Shown here one piece after another: positions 16,656-26,210 of a stretch of DNA of 64,000 nucleotides. Made by a program: the position numbers and the translations under genes. The notes beneath the pieces are model-generated. The model ran no database searches, was not told the origin of the DNA, and saw nothing but the letters and a program-made list of their open reading frames with translations. Source of the DNA: Pseudomonadota bacterium (GTDB lineage: Bacteria; Desulfobacterota; Desulfobulbia; Desulfobulbales; JAGXFP01); the NCBI GenBank assembly GCA_018814305.1, contig JAHJAA010000048.1, forward strand, positions 36,022 to 100,021, given 5' to 3'. How positions within the stretch are numbered: position 1 is the stretch's first letter; each line of letters opens with the position of its first letter.

Positions 16656-18035
16656 CTATTCTTCAACTTCAATGGTTAATGACTTTACTTTTTTATGAAG
16701 ATGACTCCGCTCCAAGCCGACTTCTTCAGCCGTCTGGGTAATATTACCATCATTCTCTTTCAGCCGTTGGCGAAGAAACTCCCGCTCAAAGATCCTGCGG
16801 GCCTCCTTAAAATTTCTTTCCTGAAACATTTCCGGCCACTCAGAAGTCGACCCAGTCGAATCTCTTCCTGCTCCACCTCCTTCCGGCTGGAGTCCCAAAT
16901 CATCGGCGGAAATGACCCGGGCAGGGGTCATGATCACCGCCCTTTCGACCAGATTTTTCAACTCCCGAACATTCCCAGGCCAACGATGACGAACCAGGGC
17001 TTGCAAAGCGGAACCATCAAAGGTTTTTTCGCCAAGGCCCTTCCGGGCCATCACCCCAAGAAAATCGGCGACCAGGAGGGGGATATCCTCGAGTCGCTCC
17101 CGTAAGGGTGGGACATTGATCGGTACCACATTCAAACGATAAAAAAGATCCGCGCGGAAGGAGCCCTGCTCGATTTCCATTTCCAGATCCTTGTTGGTTG
17201 CAGCCAGCACCCGAACATCAACGGAGATGGTCTTGCCTCCCCCCACCCGTTCGAATTTCTGCTCCTGCAGAATTCGTAGAATCTTGGCCTGGGTTTTAAG
17301 ACTCATATCACCGATCTCATCCAGAAAGAGCAAACCTCCATCCGCCTGATCGAATTTTCCTCGCTTACTGCTGGCGGCTCCAGTAAATGACCCCTTCTCG
17401 TGCCCGAACAACTCGCTCTCAATCAATTCTTCCGGAATCGCCGCACAGTTCAACTCGATCATGGGTTGTCTGACCGCCGTCGACATCTGATGAATAGCTT
17501 GGGCCACAACCTCCTTACCGGTCCCATGCTCTCCTCGAATCAGGACCCAGGCCGAAGTAGGAGCCACCCGCTCGATCTGATGACGCAGCTGTTGAATCGC
17601 CGGTGAATTACCGGTTAAGCCTTGTTGTTTAACCGCCTTACTGCGCAGGATGCGATTCTCTTCTTCCAGTCGGGAGATGCGCAGACCGTTATTAACCGCC
17701 ACCATAATTTTATCATAGGAAGGCGGCTTCTCAATAAAATCAAACGCCCCCATCTTGGTGGCCTTGACCGCCGTTTCAATATTGCCATGCCCGGAGATCA
17801 TGATCACCGGCAACATTGGATGCCTGCTCTTTAACTCCTTAAGGGCGGTCAGCCCGTCCATCCCTGGCATCCAGATATCCAGGAGGACCAGATCGGCCTG
17901 TTCCTCCTCCAGATATTTCAAGGCCTTCTCGGCGGAGTCCACCGTAACCGGTAAAAAGCCCTCATCGGAGAGAATACCCTCCAGGGAATCACGGATACTC
18001 TTTTCATCGTCAACAACCAGAACTGTCTTTGCCAT
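16656..18035 (-). CDS. ntrX: Sigma-54-dependent response regulator, NtrX-like
   Basis: A 459-residue regulator with a receiver domain (Asp53 in LLDIWMPGMD), a central AAA+ sigma-54 interaction domain (Walker A GEHGTGKE, Walker B LLFLDEIGD, arginine-finger region FRADLFYRLNV) and a C-terminal Fis-type helix-turn-helix (GNITQTAEEVGLERSHLHKKV). The loop that contacts sigma-54, normally GAFTGA, reads GSFTGA here. The ATG at 18035 starts within five bases of the kinase stop, so it is co-translated with ntrY. NtrYX systems respond to nitrogen or redox state in other Proteobacteria; the input here is not readable. Confidence 0.92.
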   Translation of the reverse strand: MAKTVLVVDDEKSIRDSLEGILSDEGFLPVTVDSAEKALKYLEEEQADLVLLDIWMPGMDGLTALKELKSRHPMLPVIMISGHGNIETAVKATKMGAFDFIEKPPSYDKIMVAVNNGLRISRLEEENRILRSKAVKQQGLTGNSPAIQQLRHQIERVAPTSAWVLIRGEHGTGKEVVAQAIHQMSTAVRQPMIELNCAAIPEELIESELFGHEKGSFTGAASSKRGKFDQADGGLLFLDEIGDMSLKTQAKILRILQEQKFERVGGGKTISVDVRVLAATNKDLEMEIEQGSFRADLFYRLNVVPINVPPLRERLEDIPLLVADFLGVMARKGLGEKTFDGSALQALVRHRWPGNVRELKNLVERAVIMTPARVISADDLGLQPEGGGAGRDSTGSTSEWPEMFQERNFKEARRIFEREFLRQRLKENDGNITQTAEEVGLERSHLHKKVKSLTIEVEE

Positions 18036-18037
18036 GC

Positions 18038-20293
18038 TCACTTCCCTTGAACCGGGAGTTCAACCACGAACCGTGCCCCCGACGGCTCATTGTCGCGGAC
18101 CCTGATATACCCGTCATGATCCGCCACGATGGTGCTGGCAATGGCCAACCCCAGACCTGTCCCGGATTTTTTGGTGGAAAAATAGGGCTCGAAGAGCCGG
18201 AGCTTCTCATTATCGGCCACCCCGGGACCATTGTCCCATACCTCGAGGAAGGCCTGACGATTTTTCTCGTCGTACCGCAGATCAATACCTATTTGCCCTT
18301 TTTGGGGATCCACGGCGGCGACGGCGTTATCGAGTAAGTTAATCATTACTCTTTTTAATTGCTTCAGATCAAAGGGAAATTTGGGAATTTCACCACTTTG
18401 GTTAAATTTGAAGTCAATGTTTTTATGGGCCTCGCCAAAGAAGAGATAGAGTTCACGGGCCATCTCAAAAAGGCTGTGGTTGGCCTTCTGGACTGCCGGC
18501 ATCCGGGCAAAGTTTGAAAACTCGCTGACCAGACGCTTCAATTCATCGACCTGGTTGACGATGGTCTGGGTGCAGTTATCAAAAACCTCACCATCATCGG
18601 CCAGTTTTTCAAGGTAGCGTTTACGTAATCGTTGGGCGGACAACTGAATAGGGGTTAGAGGATTTTTGACCTCATGAGCGATCCGTCGAGCCACCTCTCG
18701 CCAGGCCGCCATCCGCTGGGCCTTTTCCAATTCCGTCAGATTGTCAAAGACCAGGACCACCCCAAGGTTCCGATTTTGCTCATCCCGTAACTGGGTAAAA
18801 TTAACCCGGAGAGAAAATATCTCATCTCCCATGTTCAATCGGACCGGATGCTGAATCGTCGACCGGCCGGAGCTGATCAACTCTTCAAAGAAACCACTCA
18901 TGATTTGCTGATGTTCCGGGCGCATCATTTCCCGATAATCCTTACCGATAAAACGATCCCGGTCAATCTTCAACAACTCTTCAGCAAAACGATTGATGGT
19001 GGTGATCCGCCCGGTTTCATCCATAGAAACCACACCCGCCGCCACATTTTGCAGAATGGTCTCGGTGTACTGCTGCCGGTTCGAGAGCTCAAGATTACTA
19101 TCGGTTAAAGCCTGATTAACCTTCTCCAGTTGAAGTTTCCCGGCCAAGAGATCCCGGGTCATCTGATTGAATGAATCGACCAGGGTACCCATTTCATCGT
19201 CGGAATCCTTGTCGAGAACAAAATCCAGTTCTCCATCGGCAACCCGTCGAGTGGCAGAGGCGAGAGTAGCAATGGGGCCGGTCAATCCCCGGGCCATATA
19301 AAACCCAAACCAGATAGCGCTGAAGATGATCAGGAGAGTGACGACCAACAAAACCACCAGGAGGCTGGTCTTGATGGGGTTTTTAAGGAGCATCAACTGC
19401 CGATACCCTTCCAGCCCACTGGAAATAAGCTCCATGGAACGAAGGCGGGAACGGGGCAGCAGCAGAGAGGTGATCAAAATATTCATTTTCTGATCGGTTA
19501 GCGACCCAATATTCACCGGGGTCAATCCCCGAACCAGTTCACCCTCTTCCACTGTTTGAATGGCCACCAGATCGGTCTCTCCAGCCAAAGCTCGCCGGAG
19601 AAGCTCCGCGGGGACCTCCGGGACATTCTCCCGATCAATCCCAGTGCCGAACACCTTGACCAGGGGAACCCTCTGATTACTCAACAATTCGAGTCCGGCC
19701 AGTCCATGACTTTCGGCAATATCGGTTAAGAAAAGATCAAGATGCTGGGCAATCAGCTGCTGATAGAGTTGAGCTTCCAGACGCACCGCGATGGATTTCC
19801 CCTGACTGCGAACCTGAGAACGGGCTTTATCATAGACCTCCCTCGCCATATTCAATGATTCCTGCAGGGACTGCTCCACCCGAATATTGAACCAGTAGTC
19901 CATACTGGTTGAGACAAACTGCAGCGAAATAAAGAACAGGAGCCCAGTGGGAACCAGAGAGAGAGAAACAAAGGAAACCACCATCTTGGTCCGGAGCCGG
20001 GTACCCAACAAGTCACGGCGCCGTTCAAAAATCAGCTGCACCAGGTTCCGGAGGACCAGAAACACCACCAGCAACAACAGCATAACGTTGAGGTTAATAA
20101 CCGTGAAAACCAAGACATTACCGCTGACCGGAAAGGGAATGGTCCCGAGTTCAAAAACCCTCGATTCGATGTAGGTCAGGATGGGCAGGGTACAGAGGCA
20201 GATAAGGATGACCAGCCAGATCCGGCGGCGTTTTTTCAAGTCGCGCAGGAGAAGTCCCTGGGAGGTATTGAGCTCAATATCGGAAGGTGACAT
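18038..20293 (-). CDS. ntrY: Membrane sensor histidine kinase, NtrY-like
   Basis: A 751-residue kinase. Three N-terminal membrane segments (about 27-44, 60-82, 106-125) are followed by a periplasmic region and a fourth segment (LLVVLLVVTLLIIFSAIWFG), HAMP (RGLTGPIATLASATRRVADG), a PAS domain, a DHp helix with ARRIAHEVKNPLTPIQ and a catalytic domain (MINLLDNAVAAV, WDNGPGV, GTGLGLAI). This order is the NtrY pattern. The start at ATG 20293 overlaps the preceding DUF4390 gene by 20 bases, and the stop lies next to the ntrX start, so the two act as a pair. Confidence 0.93.
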   Translation of the reverse strand: MSPSDIELNTSQGLLLRDLKKRRRIWLVILICLCTLPILTYIESRVFELGTIPFPVSGNVLVFTVINLNVMLLLLVVFLVLRNLVQLIFERRRDLLGTRLRTKMVVSFVSLSLVPTGLLFFISLQFVSTSMDYWFNIRVEQSLQESLNMAREVYDKARSQVRSQGKSIAVRLEAQLYQQLIAQHLDLFLTDIAESHGLAGLELLSNQRVPLVKVFGTGIDRENVPEVPAELLRRALAGETDLVAIQTVEEGELVRGLTPVNIGSLTDQKMNILITSLLLPRSRLRSMELISSGLEGYRQLMLLKNPIKTSLLVVLLVVTLLIIFSAIWFGFYMARGLTGPIATLASATRRVADGELDFVLDKDSDDEMGTLVDSFNQMTRDLLAGKLQLEKVNQALTDSNLELSNRQQYTETILQNVAAGVVSMDETGRITTINRFAEELLKIDRDRFIGKDYREMMRPEHQQIMSGFFEELISSGRSTIQHPVRLNMGDEIFSLRVNFTQLRDEQNRNLGVVLVFDNLTELEKAQRMAAWREVARRIAHEVKNPLTPIQLSAQRLRKRYLEKLADDGEVFDNCTQTIVNQVDELKRLVSEFSNFARMPAVQKANHSLFEMARELYLFFGEAHKNIDFKFNQSGEIPKFPFDLKQLKRVMINLLDNAVAAVDPQKGQIGIDLRYDEKNRQAFLEVWDNGPGVADNEKLRLFEPYFSTKKSGTGLGLAIASTIVADHDGYIRVRDNEPSGARFVVELPVQGK

Positions 20294-20870
20294 GATTCCA
20301 ATCCGTATCAAAGTCCAGCAGTTGCCAGAAAGGGATCAGATAGTGAAAGAAAAGCGGCAGGGTCTTCCGCTCAAGCCTGGCCTTGACATCAACGACATAA
20401 ACCTGGCCTGGCCTGAGAATCCCAAGAGAAGCAATCCTTACTCCATCTACCCTGTTCATTAATTTTTTCCCCTCCAAGCGAGACGGCGCCGCGATGGTCT
20501 TCTGCCGCTCGGAACATTTCACTCTGTATTCCTGCTTGAGCGAATCAAAGGAAAGGGTATGATCGAAGGTCAATGAAGCAATAGCCCGCCGACCGCCTCC
20601 TTCGTTGACCACCTCATTCAACGTCACATAAAACGTGAAGGTGGCTGGAATTCCGTTGTCGATTCCCTCCTCCATCTCTGGCCGGAAGGCATGATCAAGG
20701 GAAAAATACAGGACAAGATCCTGTTTGGTATTATTGACCACCAGATCAGTGACCTCGGCCTTTTGAGCCATGACCAAGGAGGGACTGAGGAATCCGGCCA
20801 CAAACCACCCCGCCGCCAGCACAAAAAAACATTGCCAGAAGCTGCTTAGGTATCCACTCAAACCACGCAA
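20274..20870 (-). CDS. DUF4390 family secreted protein
   Basis: About 198 residues, with a hydrophobic signal (WQCFFVLAAGWFVAGFL then Val-Met-Ala-Gln) and the DUF4390 body: VTDLVVNNTKQDLVLYFSLDHAF, a beta-rich centre and the ending FFHYLIPFWQLLDFDTDW. DUF4390 genes commonly precede ntrY-like kinases, so an accessory sensing role in the periplasm is reasonable. The start is uncertain: no ATG exists in frame near the hydrophobic segment. A TTG at 20870 with GGAG seven bases upstream is chosen over the TTG at 20891, which has no ribosome site. It overlaps the hflX stop region only in the longer version. Confidence 0.85.
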   Translation of the reverse strand: MRGLSGYLSSFWQCFFVLAAGWFVAGFLSPSLVMAQKAEVTDLVVNNTKQDLVLYFSLDHAFRPEMEEGIDNGIPATFTFYVTLNEVVNEGGGRRAIASLTFDHTLSFDSLKQEYRVKCSERQKTIAAPSRLEGKKLMNRVDGVRIASLGILRPGQVYVVDVKARLERKTLPLFFHYLIPFWQLLDFDTDWNHVTFRY

Positions 20871-20883
20871 AGAGATTGCTCCA

Positions 20884-22515
20884 TCATACAATTTTTTTCA
20901 TGATCAGATCCTGGGCCCGGTCAAGAAATGGACCGAAGGTCTTGGAATCCATGGCAGAAAGAGGGAATCCATTTAATTGTCGGGCAAGATTGTCTAAAAA
21001 CGCCGGATCAACTAGGTCAATCTTATTCAATACCCTCAAGCATGGAATAGTATCAAGTTTCAGCTCCCTTAGCAAATCATCAACCACCCGGATCTGATCA
21101 GAATGGGCGGGATTGCCCAGGTCGATCACATGAACCAGGAGATCCGCCTCATGGAGTTCCTCCAGGGTGGACTTGAAAGAGAGCAACAGTTCGTCAGGAA
21201 GATCACGAATAAAGCCCACCGTATCGGTGATCACCACCTCAAGATCCCGGGGAAACCGTAACCTGCGACTGGTGGGGTCCAAGGTGGCAAACAATTTATC
21301 TTCGGCCAGGATTTGACTGTGGGTCAAGGTATTGAGCAAGGTCGATTTACCGGCATTGGTATAGCCCACCAATGAAATAACCGGTAAATCCTTTTTCCGG
21401 CGCCGTGATCGTCGATGATGCCGTTCACGACCAACTTGCTCCAGTTTACGGGCCAGAATGGCCAACCGCTCCTGGATCCGCCGCCGATCTATCTCAAGCT
21501 TGGTCTCGCCGGGTCCTCGGGCACCAATACCACCGGTAAGACGGGATAGCGCGTCATCCCTGGTCCCTAGCCTCGGCAACAAATACTTCAGCTGGGCCAT
21601 TTCGATCTGCAGTTTCCCCTCCCGACTCAAGGCCCGCCGGGCAAAGATATCAAGAATCAACTGGGTCCGATCGATGACCCGCATCTCAGTATGATCGGTG
21701 ATGGAACGGATCTGTGAGGGACTCAATTCCTGATCAAAAATCAACAGATTCGCGTTATTGACCAGGGCCTTCAACATGATCTCGCCCAGTTTGCCGCGCC
21801 CCATGATGATCCGGGGATTAATCTTACGCGGCCGCTGAATCACGGTTTCGGCAACATGAACTTCGGCCGTCCCCGCCAGTTCAACCAGTTCAGCCATGGA
21901 ATCTTCGGCCACCTCCCGCGGCAGAGTGGTCACACTGATAAGGATAGCCCGATCCTGTTGGCCATCAACCTCCAACCTGGGACTAACCCTGGCAAATTCC
22001 TGCTCAAGGGAATTAATGAGTTCAAGGAAATTATCGGTCTGCTGGCTTGGCACCACTGGATCCAAAAAGACCCAGTTACGACCGGCCAGTGGCGTCGGCA
22101 GGAGATGAGCCGCATAGAGGCGCTCGGGATAGCCGTTTTCATCAACCTTGATCATGGCCATCAAATCAAAGCGAAGAAAGAGCAAATCCATCAGATCGTC
22201 ATCGTTCAAGTCCTCCCCGGCCAGATGGGTGTGGACACAGCGCAACCCCTTGAGACGCCCACCAGTCCCGCGAATCTGCGGCAATACCGGCAGCATGATT
22301 CCCCGATGATCTCCGACAACCACCTCGAAGACCCGACCGGCCCGATCAATCAACACCCCGATCTGCCGACCGAGTACGAAAGACATCCCCGCAATTTCCC
22401 GGGCCAGCTCCGGACTTACAATCCGGTCAGGGGAAACCCGACGCCCGGCGAGACGATCAAGTGCGCGGAGCTGGGCGGTTTTCAGTCCACCTGTATTACC
22501 GGATACGTTCGACAT
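20884..22515 (-). CDS. hflX: GTPase HflX with long N-terminal domain
   Basis: A 543-residue ribosome-associated GTPase. The HflX subdomain is seen in NPRIIMGRGKLGEI, LLIFDQELSPSQIRSI, VIDRTQLILDIFARRA and GIGARGPGETKLEIDRRRI; the G domain has G1 GYTNAGKST (384-392), G3 DTVGFI and G4 NKID. HflX of E. coli is 426 residues and rescues stalled ribosomes by splitting them under stress. The extra N-terminal 150 or so residues contain a nucleotide-hydrolase-like segment with VHTHLAGEDLNDDDLMDL and are common in deltaproteobacterial versions. It starts eight bases after selB, in the same operon. Confidence 0.95.
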   Translation of the reverse strand: MSNVSGNTGGLKTAQLRALDRLAGRRVSPDRIVSPELAREIAGMSFVLGRQIGVLIDRAGRVFEVVVGDHRGIMLPVLPQIRGTGGRLKGLRCVHTHLAGEDLNDDDLMDLLFLRFDLMAMIKVDENGYPERLYAAHLLPTPLAGRNWVFLDPVVPSQQTDNFLELINSLEQEFARVSPRLEVDGQQDRAILISVTTLPREVAEDSMAELVELAGTAEVHVAETVIQRPRKINPRIIMGRGKLGEIMLKALVNNANLLIFDQELSPSQIRSITDHTEMRVIDRTQLILDIFARRALSREGKLQIEMAQLKYLLPRLGTRDDALSRLTGGIGARGPGETKLEIDRRRIQERLAILARKLEQVGRERHHRRSRRRKKDLPVISLVGYTNAGKSTLLNTLTHSQILAEDKLFATLDPTSRRLRFPRDLEVVITDTVGFIRDLPDELLLSFKSTLEELHEADLLVHVIDLGNPAHSDQIRVVDDLLRELKLDTIPCLRVLNKIDLVDPAFLDNLARQLNGFPLSAMDSKTFGPFLDRAQDLIMKKIV

Positions 22516-22523
22516 GGCCCGGA

Positions 22524-24443
22524 CTAGGTCCGTTTCTCCCGAAGAACCCGTTTATCACCAATTCGTAAGGTGATTTTTCGTTGGTCGAAATACTCCAGAA
22601 GAGGAATGGAAAATTTCCGGGAAAGCCCGGTTAACCCCTTGAATCCCTGGGCATCAATTTCGGAGTATTGCCGAAGAAAAGCGATCAGTTCGGCCTCCAA
22701 ACCGGCCAAGATCTCGGTGTAAAAATAAAGATCCTCGCTGACCTTGGTCAAGATATTTTCCCGAACCAGCACCCCGATCATCTCTTTTACCAGTGGGGTT
22801 GGGCGGGAGGCGAAATGAGCAAAAAGCTCTTTGATTCTAGGGGCTTGCAAGGCAGCATCACGATAAAAGCAGAGTATCTCTTCATGGAGTTGACTATGGT
22901 CTTCAGCCATGGCCGGATTATGGTCAAAGGATTTCACCACGGAATCATCCTGAATCAGGAGTTTTTTCTGGGTAAGATCGGTCAGCAGAAACTGATATAG
23001 TTTCTGGTCAAGATTGGCGCCAAGACGACTCCGCAATTCCTCCTTGGATATCCCGGGCTGAAGAGGATTCTCCTGGTGAAAAGCCTCGACAAACTCGACA
23101 ACGGTCTGTCGCAACTTGTCAACAACCTGGGCCGAGACCATCAGCTGACGGCTTGAGTCGATCATTACGGCCTGGCGGGTGGAGAGCGGAACATCAAGTA
23201 CCTTTTTAAAACGGTTCCCGAAGAGTCCCATCTGGACCCCAAGCTGCTCTGCAGTCAAGCCGACAACTCCGGCTTCCCGAAGATGGAGGTTGATCAGGTC
23301 TGTATGATCCCCGTTTCGATAGCAGTCAAAAATCTCTTCATTACCAGTGCGAAACCGCCGTTTTTTGGCAGCATGACCACTGTAAATAACCCCGCCACCG
23401 ATGGTGTGAACCGGAGAATAACTCCGCACCACATAATGATCACCGGGCCAGGCGCAGGCCGGCTCTTCAAAGAGAAGTTGGGCGTTGCAGGAATCTCCCG
23501 GTTCGATCTCATCCCGATCCAACAGTACGATCCGCCCCATGATCTCGGCGGTGCCGAGATGAATTCTCACCCGACTCCGATTCTTCATTTTTTTCCGGTT
23601 CGCCGAAAGGTAGAGGAATTCAACGTCCATAATATAGGACGGATTCAGGCTGCCGAGGGTGGCACAGACATCCCCGCGATTGATGCTCTCCCGTTCAATT
23701 CCCTGGATATTGATGGCAGTACGATGCCCCGCTTCCACCTCCTGGATATCCCGGGTATGAACCTGGAGCCCCCGAATCCTGCCGAGATTCATGCCGGGAT
23801 AGATACAGATCTCATCACCGACCTTTACCCGCCCGGAAATGGAGGTCCCGGTAACCACCGAACCAAAACCCTTGATGGAAAAAATCCGATCAACCGGGAG
23901 GCGAAAAGGCCCGAAGGCTTCGGTAAAAGCGGAGGCCGCGACCTGGCGATCCAATTCAGCGCGGACCTCGTCGATCCCGGACCCGGTCGTCGAAGATATG
24001 GCGATCATCGGGGCATCATCTAAAAAACTCCCGATAAAAAATTCTCTGATCTCATCTTGAACCAGTTCAAGCCACTCGGGCTCAACCAGATCTTTTTTAG
24101 TGACGATAATAATCCCGCGGTCAACCCCAAGCAGACGGCATATCTCAAAATGTTCACGGGTCTGGGGCATGATCCCCTCATCGGCGGCGACGACAAAGGC
24201 CACCAGATCAATCCCGGCAGCCCCGGCCACCATATTCTTGATAAACTTCTCATGACCTGGAACATCAACGATTCCCAGTCGATGACCGCAGGGCAAATCA
24301 AGATAGGCAAAACCCAGTTCGATGGTTATCCCCCGGGCCTTTTCCTCTTTGAGGCGATCGGTGTCTATACCGGTCAGGGCCTTGACCAGACTGGTCTTGC
24401 CGTGATCCACATGACCGGCCGTACCCAAAACTATTTCACGCAT
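22524..24443 (-). CDS. selB: Selenocysteine-specific elongation factor SelB
   Basis: A 639-residue translation GTPase that delivers selenocysteyl-tRNA to UGA codons marked by a SECIS element. G1 is GHVDHGKT (10-17), followed by [16 protein letters not shown] (switch I), DVPGHEKF (G3) and TKKD (G4); domains II and III follow, and the C-terminal half contains winged-helix domains that bind SECIS RNA. The length is that of full SelB (E. coli 614). It implies that the organism makes selenoproteins and has selA, selC and selD elsewhere. I saw no selenoprotein or tRNA-Sec in this window. The start lies five bases from the stop of the metallo-hydrolase gene. Confidence 0.96.
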   Translation of the reverse strand: MREIVLGTAGHVDHGKTSLVKALTGIDTDRLKEEKARGITIELGFAYLDLPCGHRLGIVDVPGHEKFIKNMVAGAAGIDLVAFVVAADEGIMPQTREHFEICRLLGVDRGIIIVTKKDLVEPEWLELVQDEIREFFIGSFLDDAPMIAISSTTGSGIDEVRAELDRQVAASAFTEAFGPFRLPVDRIFSIKGFGSVVTGTSISGRVKVGDEICIYPGMNLGRIRGLQVHTRDIQEVEAGHRTAINIQGIERESINRGDVCATLGSLNPSYIMDVEFLYLSANRKKMKNRSRVRIHLGTAEIMGRIVLLDRDEIEPGDSCNAQLLFEEPACAWPGDHYVVRSYSPVHTIGGGVIYSGHAAKKRRFRTGNEEIFDCYRNGDHTDLINLHLREAGVVGLTAEQLGVQMGLFGNRFKKVLDVPLSTRQAVMIDSSRQLMVSAQVVDKLRQTVVEFVEAFHQENPLQPGISKEELRSRLGANLDQKLYQFLLTDLTQKKLLIQDDSVVKSFDHNPAMAEDHSQLHEEILCFYRDAALQAPRIKELFAHFASRPTPLVKEMIGVLVRENILTKVSEDLYFYTEILAGLEAELIAFLRQYSEIDAQGFKGLTGLSRKFSIPLLEYFDQRKITLRIGDKRVLREKRT

Positions 24444-24448
24444 TCCTG

Positions 24449-25096
24449 CTACCGCGCCCAGGAACTATCTGAAAGAAATGGATTTGTCCGGATCTCCGCC
24501 GCCAGGGTTGAATGATCACCACCATACCCATGCCCCGGCCAAACCACTGTTTCTCCGGGAAGGATCAGGAGACGATCGCGGATTGCCTGGAAAAGCTGCT
24601 GCCCATTCCCCCCCGGGAAGTCAGTCCGCCCGACGCCGCCGACGAAGAGGGTGTCGCCGGTGAACAGGTTGGGTGGATTATAAAGGCAGATACCGCCGGG
24701 AGTATGGCCCGGAGTAGTAATCACCTTGAGGCTCTCACTCCCGAACTCAATCAAATCACCATCCTTAACCAGACGATCCGGTTTTGGTGAAGGAGCCAAT
24801 CCCAGAATGGAAAAATATTGCTCCACATCAGGTTTCCCGAAAAACTCGGCATCTTCAGCCGACATGATGATCTCGGCGCCGGTAGCCTTCTTAATCGGAG
24901 CATTAGCGCAGACATGATCCGGATGGCCATGGGTGTTGATGATGGCAGTCACCTGGATCTTCTCGGCCTTGCACCGGGACAGGATCAGATCCTCATCACC
25001 GCCCGGATCAATGATCACTCCCTGCCGAGTCTCCTCACAGGCCAGGATATAACAACAGACCGACATCGACCCGACCGTTATCGCTTCCAGAAACAT
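24449..25096 (-). CDS. Metallo-beta-lactamase-fold hydrolase, glyoxalase II-like
   Basis: A 215-residue MBL-fold protein with the binuclear metal motif HGHPDH (56-61), a further His in TTPGHTPGG, the Asp in FTGDTLF and a final His in WPGHG. It is of the short glyoxalase-II-like type that hydrolyses thioesters or glutathione/persulfide-type substrates; the exact substrate is not known. ATG 25096 follows GAGGG and is preferred to an ATG four codons upstream that has no ribosome site. It sits between mrp and selB with small gaps, so it is part of that run. Confidence 0.92.
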   Translation of the reverse strand: MFLEAITVGSMSVCCYILACEETRQGVIIDPGGDEDLILSRCKAEKIQVTAIINTHGHPDHVCANAPIKKATGAEIIMSAEDAEFFGKPDVEQYFSILGLAPSPKPDRLVKDGDLIEFGSESLKVITTPGHTPGGICLYNPPNLFTGDTLFVGGVGRTDFPGGNGQQLFQAIRDRLLILPGETVVWPGHGYGGDHSTLAAEIRTNPFLSDSSWAR

Positions 25097-25144
25097 TTTT
25101 TCCCTCATACGCCAAAGTTTTTTTGTGGAGTTACCGTTGAGGTA

Positions 25145-26089
25145 TCAACAATCACAGGTCACCGGGTTGCATTCACCACCCTCGCACCCGCATTTCGGGG
25201 TTACGGTGGCCAGAGAAATCCTGTTCACTGTGCTCGCGATAACATTATCAAGCACTTCCGTAAAAGCGGTGATCGCCGGGCTCTCACCTGCCCCAACCAG
25301 ATACGGTTGCCCGGCATCCCCTCCGATCACGATCTGCGGGTCGACAGGGATGGTCCCCAAAAAAGGCACCTTGAAATCGACAGCCGTCTTCCGACCACCA
25401 CCGGTTTTAAAGATCTCAACCGTCTTGTTGCAATGAGGACAAACCATCCCGCTCATATTCTCGACAACCCCAAGGACTTCCATACTGACATGCTTACAGA
25501 AGTTGAGCGATTTCCTTACATCAGCCAGGGCAATCTCCTGGGGGGTCGTCACGACCAGGGCCAAGGCATCCTTGATTGTTGAAGATATGGTCAGGGGCTC
25601 ATCACCGGTGCCCGGAGGGGAATCAATAACCAAAAAATCCAGCTCCCCCCAGTCAATATCAGCAATGAACTGACGAATAGCCTGAATCTTCAAGGGACCT
25701 CGCCAAATGATTGGATCATCCCGATTTTCCATCATGTACTCCAGGGAAATGACCTTCAAATTATCCCCATACAGCATGGGTGGGACCAGATCGCCTTGTT
25801 TTTCGACCCCTTGGACGCGCTCGGTCAAGGCCAGCATCCGACAGATATCGGGACCATGGAGATCCACATCCATCAGACCCACTTTATACCCCCTTTTGGC
25901 CAGCCCCACCGCCAAGTTGGTGGAAACGGTACTTTTGCCGACTCCACCCTTCCCGCTCATGACCAGAATTTTATTTTTGATCCGGCCCAACGATCTGTTA
26001 ATCGACTCATCCTGTTTGGCAATAACGGCATTCGCGCCCCCACAGGTGCTTTTCTTGCTCGCACATGAACTCCCGCATGAATCTCCCAT
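25145..26089 (-). CDS. mrp: Mrp/NBP35-type Fe-S cluster carrier ATPase
   Basis: A 314-residue P-loop ATPase of the Mrp/ApbC/NBP35 group, which carries and transfers [4Fe-4S] clusters in the cytosol. The deviant Walker A SGKGGVGKST is at 45-54, then MDVDLHGPDICRML, VIDSPPGTGDEPLTI and the cluster-binding CPHC in MSGMVCPHCNKTVEIF. There are extra cysteines at both ends: CGSSCASKKSTC at the N terminus, as in NBP35, and CGCEGGECNPVTCDC at the C terminus. ATG 26089 with AGGAGG is used instead of the longer frame. Strictly anaerobic bacteria often carry such Cys-rich versions. Confidence 0.93.
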   Translation of the reverse strand: MGDSCGSSCASKKSTCGGANAVIAKQDESINRSLGRIKNKILVMSGKGGVGKSTVSTNLAVGLAKRGYKVGLMDVDLHGPDICRMLALTERVQGVEKQGDLVPPMLYGDNLKVISLEYMMENRDDPIIWRGPLKIQAIRQFIADIDWGELDFLVIDSPPGTGDEPLTISSTIKDALALVVTTPQEIALADVRKSLNFCKHVSMEVLGVVENMSGMVCPHCNKTVEIFKTGGGRKTAVDFKVPFLGTIPVDPQIVIGGDAGQPYLVGAGESPAITAFTEVLDNVIASTVNRISLATVTPKCGCEGGECNPVTCDC

Positions 26090-26210
26090 TAAAAACCTCC
26101 TGTACAACTATCTATTTTAAAAAAATCATTTCAAACAGGTTTCAAATTGTTCCAAATGAACTTAAACACACCAGATACTGAACTACTAAGCCCCATAAAT
26201 AAAAGTTCGG

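Noticed and set aside
22524..24443. A selenoprotein gene or tRNA-Sec near selB
   Set aside because: No frame with an in-frame TGA flanked by conserved sequence and no tRNA-like fold was found around it.
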